Shown in pieces: positions 29,276 through 39,769 of a stretch of DNA of 64,000 bases; the stretch's first letter is position 1, and each line of letters begins with the position of its first letter. The stretch is from JBQQPY01 sp052258065. GTDB lineage: Bacteria > Pseudomonadota > Gammaproteobacteria > Enterobacterales > Enterobacteriaceae. Position numbers and translations under genes: made by a program. The DNA lies in assembly GCA_052258065.1 (NCBI GenBank), contig JBQQPY010000002.1, positions 186,001-250,000 on the forward strand. The letters are read 5' to 3'. Below the pieces are notes generated by a model. That model had not been told where the DNA came from and searched no databases. It saw nothing but the letters and a program-made list of their open reading frames with translations.

Positions 29276-29640
29276 TTATGCGTGACAATACCGAAGCTCA
29301 TTTAATTGCGCTAAGTTGTAGTCATATGCTAAAGGTGACGAGATAGTAGACATTGCAACTAATTGAAAATAAAGCAGTAAAACTGCAAGACGTCAAAACA
29401 CTCTTGCATAAAACACTAAAACGCACACTAAACAACAAACTAAAACCGTAGATGAAGATTAGTCGGGTTATACCACCAGAAATCAATGCCGAATTCATTA
29501 TTTAAGACACTGCGAAGTGCAGTCACCGATTCGTAAACACAACGGGACCAGATAAAAACCAAAATCGGTTAATATTTCACTATTGATAACGCTCGTATTA
29601 AGCTCAAGCATCTTTATCCGAAACTTGATATATAATCTGA
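29276..29640 (+). mobile_element. Family B relic, right part
   Basis: Forward family B: CATTTAATTGCGCTAAGTTG, AAACACTAAAACGCACACTA, GGTTATACCACCAGAAATCA and the end NARIKLKHLYPKLD. The catalytic middle is deleted. Confidence 0.62.
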
Positions 29641-29649
29641 GGATACAGC

Positions 29650-30600
29650 ACGCTTCATCTGCTCCAGTTTATTGAATAGCCATTTATCTATATGCTGTAG
29701 CTAATTTTTTCTCTGAAGCCTAAATAGCGCGTTCTTACAGTGGGAATTTAAGAGCATGAATCATCAGATTAATTGAGGAGGGAAGCTCTGCATGTACAGC
29801 AGCGGATAGATATCAATAGGCTTTTCTACTGCGGCTCGTTGTAGTGCGACTTTCCGTTAAACCAAAAGTTACAACTCCAAATCTAGAGAAAACTCTAATC
29901 GCTTCTCAAAAATTGCTGCCTATTCTGATTTTATCCTAACGCTTATTGATGATTCTTGTGATCTCGCTTTATCTAAAATACAGGCTTCTGTGAAAAGCAC
30001 TTTCAGCATTCAAACGGACCTTTTGACTCTATCGCGCTTTAACATCACATGATAAAGATTAAAAACACCGCAGATACCACTAAACGAAAGTATGAGGATG
30101 CAGTTCATGCACACAAATGATGGTCTAAAGAAATGTCATATTTTTACCAGAGAAGCTTATTCATTGATGAAACAACAGCAAGAGCAACTATGAACGGGTT
30201 AAAAAGCCGCAATAGACGCGGTCAAAGATGCTGGGATAATATCCCATGCGCTAACTAAAAAAGAACGACACTCAATTCTGCTATTTGCTCTTTAACTTGT
30301 CCCAGGCAATACCGTAACAATGGATCATTTGGCTACTCACAAACTTGATAGTTTATTAGAAGTTATTCAGGCTAAATATACTATTCGTCTTTATTTCTAA
30401 CCTCGCTCATTCACCTGACGTAAATTCCATCGAGATAACGTCTTCCAAACTGGAATCACCACTTAAAAGGCTGCAATAAAAACCGTTAATTCACTGTCAA
30501 GTGCGATTCCTCAAGCTATTGAGTTAATTTTCTACAAAGATTACCACAATTTTTGCAGCAGGATATAATCTAAAATAGATAAAGTGCCTTAGTTTCCACA
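29650..30600 (+). mobile_element. Family C (IS630-like) relic, nearly full length
   Basis: Broken frames show SGNLRARIIGLIEEGSSARA (HTH), SDFILTLIDDSCDL, a stretch like SIQTDLLTLSRF, EAYSLMK and MDHLATHKLDSLLEVIQAKY. The C-terminal IPQAIEFF region follows. The catalytic Asp segment (MDHLATHK) survives in part, but stops occur throughout. Confidence 0.68.
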
Positions 30601-30669
30601 TGCGACAATACAACACGCAGTCCGCTGACTATAGTCGATCCATGAATGAGAGGTATAGTGCTAATCTTA

Positions 30670-32387
30670 TTATTTCATGGCAGTAATTTCGCTAACTAAA
30701 AAGTCAATAATCGCGCTAAGTTTAATCTTCTCCTTCTCACCGCTGCGTCGATTTTTGTACTCGATTTCCTCTGCATCCAGATTGCGATCACCTATGATTA
30801 AGTGGTGCGGTATACCGATAAGCTCCATATCGGCAAACATTACACCCGGACGCTCTTTGCGATCGTCAAGTAGGACATCAACCCCCGAGCCTGCAGCTGC
30901 CGGTAAAGATCTTCCGCTATCTCTTTTACACGGAAAGATTTATGCATATTCACCGGCAAAATGGCAACATTAAAGGGCGCAAGGGCCTCGGACCACACAA
31001 TACCACGCTCGTCATGGTTTTGCTCGATAGCGGCCGCTACTAAGCGGGTGATACCGATTCCGTAGCAGCCCATAGTCAGCATTTGATTACACCCATTTTC
31101 ACCCTGCACAGCGACTTTCATCGCCTCTGAATATTTTGTGCCTACCTGAAAAATATGCCCCACTTCAATTCCGCGCTTGATTTGCAGCAATCCTTTACCA
31201 TCTGGGCTTATGTCGCCGTCAACGACCTTGCGCAGGTCAGCAACCTCAGGCAGTGGCAAATCCCGTTCCCAATTAATCCCGAAGAAGTGTTTCCCGCCGG
31301 CGTTAGTGCCGACGGCGAAGTCGCTCATTACCGCCACGCTGCGGTCGACAACCAGCGGCAGATTTACCGGGCGAAGCGAGCTAGAGCCCGTGCCAACCGC
31401 CAGACGAATTTCCTCTTCGCTCGCGAATGTTAGAGGCGCCGCAATCTGTGGCAATTTCTCGGCCTTCACGTCGTTGAGCTGATGATCGCCACGCACCATT
31501 AGCGCCACTAGCGGATGACTAGCGCCTTCCTGAGCACGGACCAGTAGCGTCTTAACGGTTTTTTCTACCGGTATCGCGAATTGTGCTACTAGTTCAGCGA
31601 TGTTTCGGGCGTTGGGAGTATCCACCAACCGCATCTCCTCACACGGTGTGGCGCGAGCGGCGGCCGGAGCGACTGCCTCCGCCAGATCAATATTAGCGGC
31701 GTAGTCTGATTCAGTCGAAAAGACGATATCGTCTTCACCGCTGTTAGCCAGCACCTGAAACTCGTGGGATGCGCTACCGCCAATGGAGCCAGTATCCGCC
31801 TGTACCGCGCGGAATTGCAGTCCCATGCGGGTGAAAATGGCACTATAGACCTGATACATCGCATCATAAGTCGCCTGCAGCGAATCCTGACTAGTGTGGA
31901 ACGAGTAGGCGTCTTTCATCACAAACTCTCGCGAACGCATGACGCCAAAACGCGGGCGCACTTCATCGCGAAATTTAGTTTGAATCTGATAGAAATTTAA
32001 CGGTAGCTGCTTGTAGGTGCTGACTTCATTGCGAACAAGATCGGTTATTACCTCTTCATGCGTGGGACCCAATATAAACTGCCTGGCTCCTCGGTCTGTA
32101 AACCGTAACAGCTCTGGACCGTACTGAACCCAACGTCCGCTTTCCTGCCACAGATTCGCTGGCTGGACTGCCGGCATGGACACTTCAATCGCGCCCGCGT
32201 TGTTCATTTCTTCACGTATGATATTTTTTACTTTACGCAGTACGCGCAAACCGGTCGGCAGCCAAGTATAAAGGCCGGAGGCCAGTTTACGAATCATCCC
32301 GGCGCGCAGCATTGCCTGATGGCTGACCACTTCCGCATCGGCGGGGATTTCCTTAAGGGTCGAGAGCAGATATTGGCTGGTACGCAT
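30670..32387 (-). pseudogene. proS: proS, prolyl-tRNA synthetase, single frameshift near the C-terminus
   Basis: This class II synthetase charges tRNA-Pro. The start chosen is ATG 32387 (MRTSQYLLST), as in E. coli; the open frame extends further upstream without homology. Motif 2 lies around FRDEVRPRFGVMRSREF and motif 3 around GCYGIGITRLVAA, with the editing INS domain between them. After LYRQLQARG the frame slips. Re-entering one base on restores VDVLLDDRKERPGVMF and the normal end SEITAMK (stop at 30670). The slip lies at a run of five Gs (plus-strand Cs 30882-30886) where six would keep frame, giving 572 aa as in E. coli. The gene is essential, so slippage rescue, a duplicate elsewhere or a sequence error is likely. 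Confidence 0.94.
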
Positions 32388-32584
32388 GCTAGTTTGGCTC
32401 CAGAAGAGTAGCCGAGTGCCGCAAACTGTCAGCAAGGCAGCAAAATAATGAAAGTGATATGGTCTACTAGTGCCCGCTGGTGGCAAAAAGGGCCGGTAGT
32501 AAATTTCATCCATTATCCCGCGTATTCCGTCGGCTATCATGTTGCGTAAGATAAATCGTTGATTTTAAATAATTTATTTTTTAT

Positions 32585-33345
32585 TTTTATGAATACGCCA
32601 TAGACTGCAATAAAGTTTAATATTGATTAAGACAATTTCTTATTATAGCGCTAGATATATCGGTGCATTCTAATCTCAAGCTCTTCACTAGAATGAGAAC
32701 AGTAGCTTTTTAATACATCTTCTATACGCCTATTAAATCTCTTAACTATACGATTCACTTATAGTGCTCCTGTACGCTAAGACGGTGTTCTATATCAAGC
32801 TTTTAAATAATCAATCGAATTTATATTTCTTGATAGCAAAGCGTTTCACAGACCAAAAAAACGATCTATAAAGTCTTTACCATTGTTTGTAAGTATCCGA
32901 TAAATAGCCATGGGATATACTTAATTAAGATAAAAACAAGTCGCTAGCTATATACTCATGAAAAGATAATGTCGTCAGGTTTTATTTAATATTTTTAGAA
33001 AATGTTTGATATAAACATATAAACAACTAGGCTCATAGCTTTTAAACACTTTGTTCTTTGGTTTTAGTGCTTTCTCTTTCATGTTACACAAACCACTTAA
33101 CCCATCACTAGGAAAATAGCGATCCGAGACAGATTTAGACACAGCGGGGCTCAAGAATTCCTTCTTGAGTGACATCGTCGTCTGCAAAATGGGGAATGTC
33201 GCTATGCCTCCTAGCACTGTCTTGTTTTTTATTTAAAAACGGTTAGTTAGAGATACTCTAATGCTTAGCTATAGCAGAGTGCTGGCTCGTTATTTGCCTG
33301 AAAAACTACTCTGATTTTAGGTGTTGTAGCTCCCCAACTACGAAG
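32585..33345 (-). mobile_element. Family A (IS481-like) relic, inverted
   Basis: Reverse family A with all regions represented: 3' end near 32590, DNGKEF segment near 32870, HVYIKHFLKILNKT-like middle near 33000, and 5' end near 33340 (TTAGGTGTTGTAGCTCCCCA). Internal deletions shorten it to about 760 bases. Confidence 0.7.
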
Positions 33346-33394
33346 TATAATCTAATATTTTATTTTCAAATATATCTATTTATAATTATTTTAA

Positions 33395-34120
33395 CACAAT
33401 CTTGGATATACGACAACAGTCTATATAATAATCTCTAACCTAAAATCTAACTTTTTTCTAAAATACAGGACTTCTTGAAAAATATTTCAGCGCTCAAACG
33501 AGCCTTACGGCTCTATCACGCTTTACTGCCAATAATAATAGTTAAAAAATTGCATATGCAACTGAACAAGAGCGCAATAATATAATTCATGTACGCATAT
33601 GACAGCCTAAATAAATATCATACTTTTCAACAGAGAATCTTATTTTCACTTATAAAACGATAACAATAATACATACGATTAGAGTAAAGAAGCGCAGAAG
33701 ATAAGGTCAACAATTCCAGACTAATACCCCTAAACACCTACAGAGAAACGACGAAACTCACTACTGCCATACATCTATCTAGATTAAATGCAGCCATGCT
33801 ATTTAATGAAGCATTAAACAGACATAGTTTCCTTTCTTATGCAAAAGAGACACTTGTTACGAAACTTATATCAGAAAATCTTGTCATAATAGATAATTTA
33901 ATTACTTATAAAGTTGATAGTGCACGAGAGGCGATTGTGATAAAAGAGAAAATTCTTCTTTATCTTCTGCCTTATTCACCGGATTTAAATCCTAGCTATA
34001 TCGCATTTACCAAGATGAAGCACTGGCTAAAAAATATGCAGCAAGAACCGTTGATTCGCTGTGATATGCAAGCCCTCAATCTATTGAGTTAATTTCCCAT
34101 AAAAATTTTTACAATTTTTT
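33395..34120 (+). mobile_element. Family C (IS630-like) relic with a 98-codon open stretch
   Basis: The last 98 codons (33796-34092) are open and read FLSYAKETLVTKLISENLVI, IDNLITYKVDSAREAIVIKE, LLYLLPYSPDLNPSYIAFTK and KHWLKNMQQEP, a clear IS630-type DDE end. The catalytic D (IDN) is present, but the final Glu region is altered (NPSYIAF for NPIEIAF). Upstream parts are frameshifted. It ends 10 bases before the min duplication. Confidence 0.72.
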
Positions 34121-34129
34121 TGTAGCAAC

Positions 34130-34752
34130 TTCCTGCATTTTACGATACTACGCTTGTGCGCGCTGCAAAACTATTTTTTTAAAAGGGGCAGAAGTTACAA
34201 ATGATAACTAACAAGTAATATTAATTCGCACTGCACGCTTCGTGCATTTCGCTTAGGGATGGGGCAAGAAACGTCAGCGTTTATTTAGTGCTTTCCTCTA
34301 TCTCCGGCAGCGTCACGTTTAATTCTAGAATAGAGATATCCCCATCTTTTTTCTCCAATTGGACCGATAGCATTTCTGGCTCAATTTGCACATATTTACT
34401 GATGACATCAAGGAGGTCGCGTTTTAGCTGCGGTAGATAATGTGGCTCGTTATCGCCGCGGCGCCGCTCAGCAACAATGATCTGCAGTCGCTCCTTGGCT
34501 ATATTGGCCATCATTTTTTTACGGGAGAGAAAAAAATCAAGTAATGCCATGGCTTATCCCCCAAACAGGCGTTTCAGGAATCCCTTTTTCTCTTCTTCGA
34601 TAAAGCGGAAGGGACGTTCTTCTCCTAATAGGCGATCAACCATATCTGCATAAGCTTGGCCAGTATCAGACTCTTTATCGAGAATTACCGGCTCTCCTTC
34701 GTTGGAAGCCTGCAATACTAATTGGTCTTCGGGGATCACACCTATCAGTGGA
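34130..34752. repeat. Partial min duplication, copy 2
   Basis: It aligns base for base with 36056-36676: the minE downstream flank, all of minE and the last 65 codons of minD. The central roughly 500 bases (34155-34660) differ by only 2 adjacent bases, while both edges carry many differences. The left edge meets the family C relic and the right edge meets a truncated family B left end. Confidence 0.9.
34281..34550 (-). CDS. minE: MinE, second copy
   Basis: MinE drives MinD oscillation and so restricts FtsZ rings to midcell. This copy is 89 aa and open, differing from the copy at 36.2 kb by one residue (Met for Thr at position 14, in KKMMANIAK). The MinD-contact region (about 13-30, TANIAKERLQIIV) and the topological-specificity domain (about 35-85) are otherwise the same. 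It follows only a minD tail, so its expression would depend on a promoter in the flanking relics. An added MinE dose would disturb the MinD:MinE ratio if expressed. Confidence 0.85.
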   Translation of the reverse strand: MALLDFFLSRKKMMANIAKERLQIIVAERRRGDNEPHYLPQLKRDLLDVISKYVQIEPEMLSVQLEKKDGDISILELNVTLPEIEESTK

Positions 34753-34769
34753 AGTTGCAGTATCTGCAA
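34554..34769 (-). pseudogene. minD: minD 3' fragment
   Basis: The frame reads GVIPEDQLVLQASNEGEPVI and ends RFIEEEKKGFLKRLFGG, the C-terminal amphipathic membrane-targeting helix of MinD. minD homology stops at about 34752; the apparent N-terminus MQILQL comes from the family B relic. It lacks the Walker A and all nucleotide-binding motifs. Differences from the full minD cluster at the truncated end. Confidence 0.9.
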
Positions 34770-34985
34770 TCAGAGCTAAAGAAATCCTTTAAAATAGAGG
34801 AATTGAAAATAAATTATTATCTTAACCTCAGAAGAAAAAATACAAATGGGGAAGCTGGTCAGAAAAGACAAGCATGCCGTATAGAAATTTGTGAATCCGT
34901 CATTTCGTATCTCAATTAGAAATAAATAAAAAAATCAGTAAAAATTAAAAAACAAAGTAAATTAATTATAATCAATTAATGATGA
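34750..34985 (+). mobile_element. Family B relic, left end, at the minD breakpoint
   Basis: Starts at AAGTTGCAGTATCTG and runs through GCTAAAGAAATCCTTTAAAA to the first transposase codons (YLNLRRKNTNGEAGQKR-like). It lacks the outermost 20 or so bases of the element. It lies exactly where minD homology ends, which implicates it in the rearrangement. Confidence 0.62.
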
Positions 34986-35274
34986 TTGCTTATGGTTAAT
35001 GGATTACTATTGCTTTTCTTAAGATTAGGATAACTATAGCTTAACGCAGAAACCCTCAAGCTAAGAAAAAGAACTAAAGAATATAATGAATACATGAAAT
35101 TTAAGATCTTATCTTATGACTTCATAAAAGTCTAACTATCTATATTTTTAAAAAGTAAATAATTTATTTATGGCTTCTTTGTTTTTCGGTAAGATAAAAA
35201 AGAAAAATGATGTATCAAATAGTTAGTAATACATTAATTTTATTAAATTTTAATATATTAATATAATTAACAAA
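34986..35274. other. AT-rich segment with a two-copy repeat
   Basis: It separates two family B fragments. Bases 35000-35155 resemble 10000-10150 upstream of hns. No gene is recognised. Confidence 0.4.
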
Positions 35275-35480
35275 TTGACCGAATAGCGAGGCGTTAGGCA
35301 AGATTTTAAAAAAGTTACCTGCAAGATCGCTCAGGTCAAGCGTTCGAGTGCATGACAATTGTGGATAGCAATGCCGAATCGCATTTAATTACGCTAAGCC
35401 GCAGCAAGCCGTCAGATGGGTGTAAATAAGTGGGCCTTGCAACTTTAACAAAATAACGCCTGGTCCCATCAATTGCATAT
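35275..35480 (+). mobile_element. Family B relic, internal fragment
   Basis: ATAGCGAGGCGTTAGGCAAG, then GATCGCTCAGGTCAAGCGTT and CATTTAATTACGCTAAGCCG match the family B interior. Probably the continuation of the left end at 34750, split by the intervening segment. Confidence 0.55.
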
Positions 35481-35519
35481 ACAGAGCTGGCTACATAAAT
35501 CAATCCGATTATTCGCGGT

Positions 35520-35610
35520 CTGGAATCCTTACTGCAAGTAATATACCATTTAGACTTCAGAGAAAATTAGCTACAGCATATAGCTGAATGACTATTTAAT
35601 AAATTAAAAT
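35520..35610 (-). mobile_element. Family C fragment, N-terminal end, inverted
   Basis: Reverse of the family C HTH region start (TTTAGACTTCAGAGAAAATT and the flank with TGAATGACTATTTAAT). The same stretch occurs at 59.2-59.36 kb. Confidence 0.5.
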
Positions 35611-36055
35611 AGATAAAAAGCACGCTAGCGCTACCAACACAAGTGACGTGTCTTTCATGAGGAAATGAACGCTCTCCAATACTTTGCAACACGCGTCTTT
35701 ATCACTGACAACATCGCTGCTATCCACGATTCATGATGTTGCAAATCGTGCGAGTCAGCTCAGGTTGAGCTTCCCACTCGATTCAACTGGACCAGTAAAG
35801 AATCTCTCTATTCATTACTAATGACGGCACCTACAAAGGAAAACTTGTAAGTTTTACAACACCCGCGCTGTCCCGAGTGTTTACCATTTAAGTAACTATC
35901 ATCAATTTCTTGAGCTGTTTAAAATACGTAATTAGGCAACAATTAATATACGAACAGTTTTATTCCCATACAGACATGGAAGAGATGAATAATGCTTACA
36001 TAGACGAATTACCATGTTAGCGCATCGCTACTTGAGCGTAACAAGCATTCTATTT
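35611..36055. other. Unassigned spacer downstream of the min operon
   Basis: About 445 bases without recognisable coding or IS phrases. Short open stretches are interrupted by stops. It is a likely graveyard of a lost gene, but I could not identify it. Confidence 0.35.
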
Positions 36056-36676
36056 CCCGCATTTTATGACACTGCGCTTGTGCGCGCTGCAAAACTATTT
36101 TTTTAAAAGGGGCAGAAGTTACAAATGATAACTAACAAGTAATATTAATTCGCACTGCACGCTTCGTGCATTTCGCTTAGGGATGGGGCAAGAAACGTCA
36201 GCGTTTATTTAGTGCTTTCCTCTATCTCCGGCAGCGTCACGTTTAATTCTAGAATAGAGATATCCCCATCTTTTTTCTCCAATTGGACCGATAGCATTTC
36301 TGGCTCAATTTGCACATATTTACTGATGACATCAAGGAGGTCGCGTTTTAGCTGCGGTAGATAATGTGGCTCGTTATCGCCGCGGCGCCGCTCAGCAACA
36401 ATGATCTGCAGTCGCTCCTTGGCTATATTGGCTGTCATTTTTTTACGGGAGAGAAAAAAATCAAGTAATGCCATGGCTTATCCCCCAAACAGGCGTTTCA
36501 GGAATCCCTTTTTCTCTTCTTCGATAAAGCGGAAGGGACGTTCTTCTCCTAATAGGCGATCAACCATATCTGCATAAGCTTGGCCAGCATCAGACTCTTC
36601 ATCGAGAATTACCGGCTCTCCTTGATTAGAAGCCCGCAATACTAATTGATCTTCGGGGATTACACCTACCAAAGGA
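36056..36676. repeat. Partial min duplication, copy 1 (within the full operon)
   Basis: Counterpart of 34130-34752. It includes a TGCACG-CTT-CGTGCA hairpin (36156-36170) downstream of minE that is present in both min copies but decayed in the related valS-flanking copy. Confidence 0.9.
36205..36474 (-). CDS. minE: MinE, cell division topological specificity factor
   Basis: MinE stimulates the MinD ATPase and sets the pole-to-pole oscillation. The protein is 89 aa, against 88 in E. coli, starting MALLDFFLSRKK. The contact helix/beta region TANIAKERLQIIVAERR is intact. It is the last gene of minCDE, 3 bases after the minD stop. This is the copy in native context; a near-identical second copy lies 1.9 kb downstream. 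Confidence 0.97.
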   Translation of the reverse strand: MALLDFFLSRKKMTANIAKERLQIIVAERRRGDNEPHYLPQLKRDLLDVISKYVQIEPEMLSVQLEKKDGDISILELNVTLPEIEESTK

Positions 36677-37290
36677 ATGCGTAAAATTTCAATCACATCT
36701 TCCATGCTAAGCATCTCGCCGCGGCTAACACGTCCCGGATTGTAACGCGTCAGCAACAGGTGCTCTTTAATAGGGTCTTGACCGCTTTCGGCACGGCGCG
36801 ACTTTGACGATAGAATACCTAGAATACGGTCAGAATCACGCACCGACGACACTTCTGGGTTGGTAGTAATAATCGCTTCATCGGCAAAATACAGTGCCAT
36901 CAAAGCACCGGCTTCAATGCCAGCCGGTGAATCACAAACAACAAAATCGAATTCCATCGTATTCAGAACATGCAATACCTTTTCTAGACCTTCGCGAGTC
37001 AGGGCATCTTTATCCCGTGTCTGGGACGCGGGCAATATATATAAATTTTCAGTCCGCTTATCTTTTATTAGCGCCTGATTTAGCGTGGCATCACCCTGGA
37101 TGACATTGACGAAATCATAGACTACCCGGCGCTCACAACCCATAATCAAATCGAGATTTCGCAATCCAATATCGAAATCAATCACGACGGTTTTCTTTCC
37201 TTTTTGGGCTAAACCAGTAGCGATGGCCGCGCTCGATGTGGTCTTTCCAACGCCCCCCTTACCCGAAGTAACAACTATAATGCGTGCCAT
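36478..37290 (-). CDS. minD: MinD, septum site-determining ATPase
   Basis: MinD is a membrane-associated ATPase that recruits MinC and oscillates with MinE. The start chosen is ATG 37290 (MARIIVV), giving 270 aa, identical in length to E. coli; six extra codons upstream have no homology. The deviant Walker A KGGVGKTT is at residues 11-18. Switch I is around DFDIGLRNLD and switch II around CDSPAGIE. The C-terminal amphipathic helix is KKGFLKRLFGG. It lies 21 bases after minC. It is intact. Confidence 0.98.
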   Translation of the reverse strand: MARIIVVTSGKGGVGKTTSSAAIATGLAQKGKKTVVIDFDIGLRNLDLIMGCERRVVYDFVNVIQGDATLNQALIKDKRTENLYILPASQTRDKDALTREGLEKVLHVLNTMEFDFVVCDSPAGIEAGALMALYFADEAIITTNPEVSSVRDSDRILGILSSKSRRAESGQDPIKEHLLLTRYNPGRVSRGEMLSMEDVIEILRIPLVGVIPEDQLVLRASNQGEPVILDEESDAGQAYADMVDRLLGEERPFRFIEEEKKGFLKRLFGG

Positions 37291-37311
37291 AAATAGATTC
37301 CTTGTCAAGGG

Positions 37312-37995
37312 CTAAATTAAAGGATGAATGGTAAGCGTTCCGTCCTGTAGACATAACCGCGCGGATTTGCCTGAAAATTCGGCCGGAATTTGATCGTTCA
37401 GCCAATATTGGCCTGTAATAGATACGAGCTCTGGAGAGAGATGAGTGCAGAAAATCTGGCACTCGGCATCGCCAGACGCACCAGCCAGCGCGCGCCCCCG
37501 CATCATGCCATAGATATGAATATTACCATCGGCAATAAGCTCGGCGCCGGCACTAACACTGCTGGTAACAATCAGATCGCTATTGCGGGCGTAAATCTGT
37601 TGCCCGGAGCGCACCAGCGCGTTGACAAGACGTGTTTTAACCGCTGCAGGTACCAGAGTCGGCACTTCGGCAACGCGCCGCTTTGATGCGTTCCCTTCGG
37701 TCAGCAACGACAGCCCGCTACGAACGATTGCCTGCTTTAGTTTAGCATCACGACAGCCGCTGACGCCGATGACGTGCAGGCCGGTCGCTACTACCGCCTG
37801 TGACAGAGTCTCCCAGAGCGTGTCGCGATTGAAGCCTGCAACGTTGATGACAACCGGTGCATCTTTCAAAAACCCAGGTGCTTGTTCAATTTTTTCCTCT
37901 ATTGCCCGACAGATTTCCTCTGGCTGCGCATCATGCAGATGAATTACCGATAAAGTAAAATTACTGCTTTTTATCTCAATTGGCGTTTGCGACAT
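37312..37995 (-). CDS. minC: MinC, septum formation inhibitor
   Basis: MinC inhibits FtsZ polymerisation away from midcell, directed by MinD. It is 227 aa (E. coli 231). The N-terminal FtsZ-binding domain (1-115) is followed by a beta-helical dimerisation domain with GAELIADGNIHIYGMMRGRA then LAGASGD (about 160-190), the MinD-binding face. It is the first gene of the minCDE operon and is divergent from ycgL, so the 134-bp gap must hold both promoters. Confidence 0.97.
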   Translation of the reverse strand: MSQTPIEIKSSNFTLSVIHLHDAQPEEICRAIEEKIEQAPGFLKDAPVVINVAGFNRDTLWETLSQAVVATGLHVIGVSGCRDAKLKQAIVRSGLSLLTEGNASKRRVAEVPTLVPAAVKTRLVNALVRSGQQIYARNSDLIVTSSVSAGAELIADGNIHIYGMMRGRALAGASGDAECQIFCTHLSPELVSITGQYWLNDQIPAEFSGKSARLCLQDGTLTIHPLI

Positions 37996-38129
37996 CTATT
38001 CTGACTCAATCTTAGCAAGTGTAATTTTCTAATATCATCACGTGAGACGATATTCCGAAGTACTGCATGCATGTTATAGTTACCGCTATATACAAACAAG
38101 ACACCAGACTCCGGAATAGAGTAAAAAAT

Positions 38130-38405
38130 ATGTTTTGTGTAATCTATCGAAGTTCAAAGCACGATAAAACCTATCTTTTTGTTGAAAGAAAAGAGGATTT
38201 TACCCGCGTACCAGCTGACTTAATAGCGAACTTCGGCAAACCGATATTTTCAATAATTTTGCCTTTAGACGGAACCAAAAAACTCGCTTCTGCAGATATA
38301 GAGAAGGTGAAAGAATTACTTAAAGAGCAGGGCTTCTATCTGCAACTTCAAATACCGATAGAAAATTTATTAACCCAGCATCATCAGACCAAGAAAAATT
38401 TTTGA
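38130..38405 (+). CDS. ycgL: YcgL-family protein
   Basis: This is a conserved small protein of gammaproteobacteria with no settled function. The start chosen is ATG 38130 (MFCVIYRSSK), which matches the family; the frame stays open 21 codons further upstream without homology. The product is 91 aa and includes TYLFVERKEDFTRVP, ILPLDGTKKLASADIEKVK and GFYLQLQIP, all family hallmarks. Divergent placement beside minC is as in E. coli. The 150 bases after it contain a short coherent stretch (GGITITAPEGLNQLLD) that may be a gene remnant I cannot name. Confidence 0.93.
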   Translation: MFCVIYRSSKHDKTYLFVERKEDFTRVPADLIANFGKPIFSIILPLDGTKKLASADIEKVKELLKEQGFYLQLQIPIENLLTQHHQTKKNF

Positions 38406-38559
38406 TTATTAACCCATGGGTTCTCACGGCGGAATAACCATTACCGCACCCGAGGGGCTAAATCAATTACTTGATTGCGCACCTTATTCAGCAAAGCTTG
38501 GGCTAAAAATAGACACGAGTAGATTAATACACTGCTTAAGAGTGTTAGAAACACTATAA

Positions 38560-39540
38560 TGGGCACTTATTGAGTATCTGTAGCCAGCGCTAAAGAAATC
38601 CTCTAAAATGGAAGAATGAAAATACATTATTCCCTCACATCGGAAGAAAGAACACAGCTAGAAGCGTTAGTCAGCAAGGGTAAGCAAGTCGCACAGAACG
38701 TTTTGAATGCATTGATTGTTTGAATTTCTATACATCAATTGTATATGTAAAGCGACCCAGTCGCGAGGCGTTAGGGGAGATTTTATAAATAAGTGCCTGC
38801 AAGCTCGATCCTGTTAAGTCTTGCTTTTTCGAAGAAATACTTGAGACAGTCCTAGCCGTAAACCGAGAAAACGAGCATACAACTACATTATGATAGCGAT
38901 ACCGAAGCCCATTTAATTTTGCTCAGCCACAGCGAGCCGCCAGAGAGCGAAGAGAGTGTGCCCCTATAAGTGATTGCCGATAAAGCCGCGGAACTCTAAT
39001 GCGCATCCCCTCGCGGGAAAGAGTAAGGTGCACAGTAAAAAAACTAAAACCGTAGACACAGATCAGCTCGGTTATACCGCTAGAAGCCAATGCTGAATTC
39101 TTTGCGGTTATCGAAAACGCACTGGACCTGTATCCTCAGTCCCACGACCCGATGCATCCGGTTATTGCATGTACGAAACCCCCAATCTATTAATGTAACT
39201 TACACGCGTAGCGCGACCATTGAAGCCTGAAAACCCCATGCGGAAAGACTATAAATAAAAACGGCCGGCATATGAAATCTCTTCATACCGAGCGAGCTGT
39301 TGGCGGGTCAGGGCTAAGCAAAGTGGCTCAGCATAACACCAGAATTGATTAGGCTACTGTTTAAAAATATCTCAATTTAATATCTCTTACGTATACCTCA
39401 TTACGCCAGGCGTAGACAATATCAATATCAATAGCCCGGATTCGTTATACTTAGCCTTCCGCGCCGGATTATGGCTCGGCTTTATGGGATCATTTGCGCG
39501 GTTGGCTAAACATGAGGGAGATCGAGTCGTAACTTAGATT
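38560..39540 (+). mobile_element. Family B (IS630-like) relic, nearly full length
   Basis: Starts AGTATCTGTAGCCAGCGCTA. Reads, with breaks, MKIHYSLTSEERTQLEALVS, GYTARSQC-like, PLKPENPMRKDYK-like and SWLNMREIES-like segments. It abuts a small family D fragment at its left end. Confidence 0.7.
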
Positions 39541-39769
39541 TTTGATACTTTTTATATTCACATAAATAAGCGCGCTCTTTTGTTGCTACAATGGTCTGTA
39601 AAAAATGAAAATTTCATAGTATCACTCCACAGAATCACGATATAGCCTTCTTGTCTTATCAACAAATCTGAGTCACGATCGAAAAGCAAACCGTAATTCC
39701 GCACCTAAATTAAGATTCAATATAAAAATCAGTAAAAAATAAGATCAATAGGTTATAACTAATACGGCT

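Noticed and set aside
32388..32540. A longer proS start at 32540
   Set aside because: The 51 extra residues have no homology to ProS; the ATG at 32387 gives the family N-terminus MRTSQYLLST.
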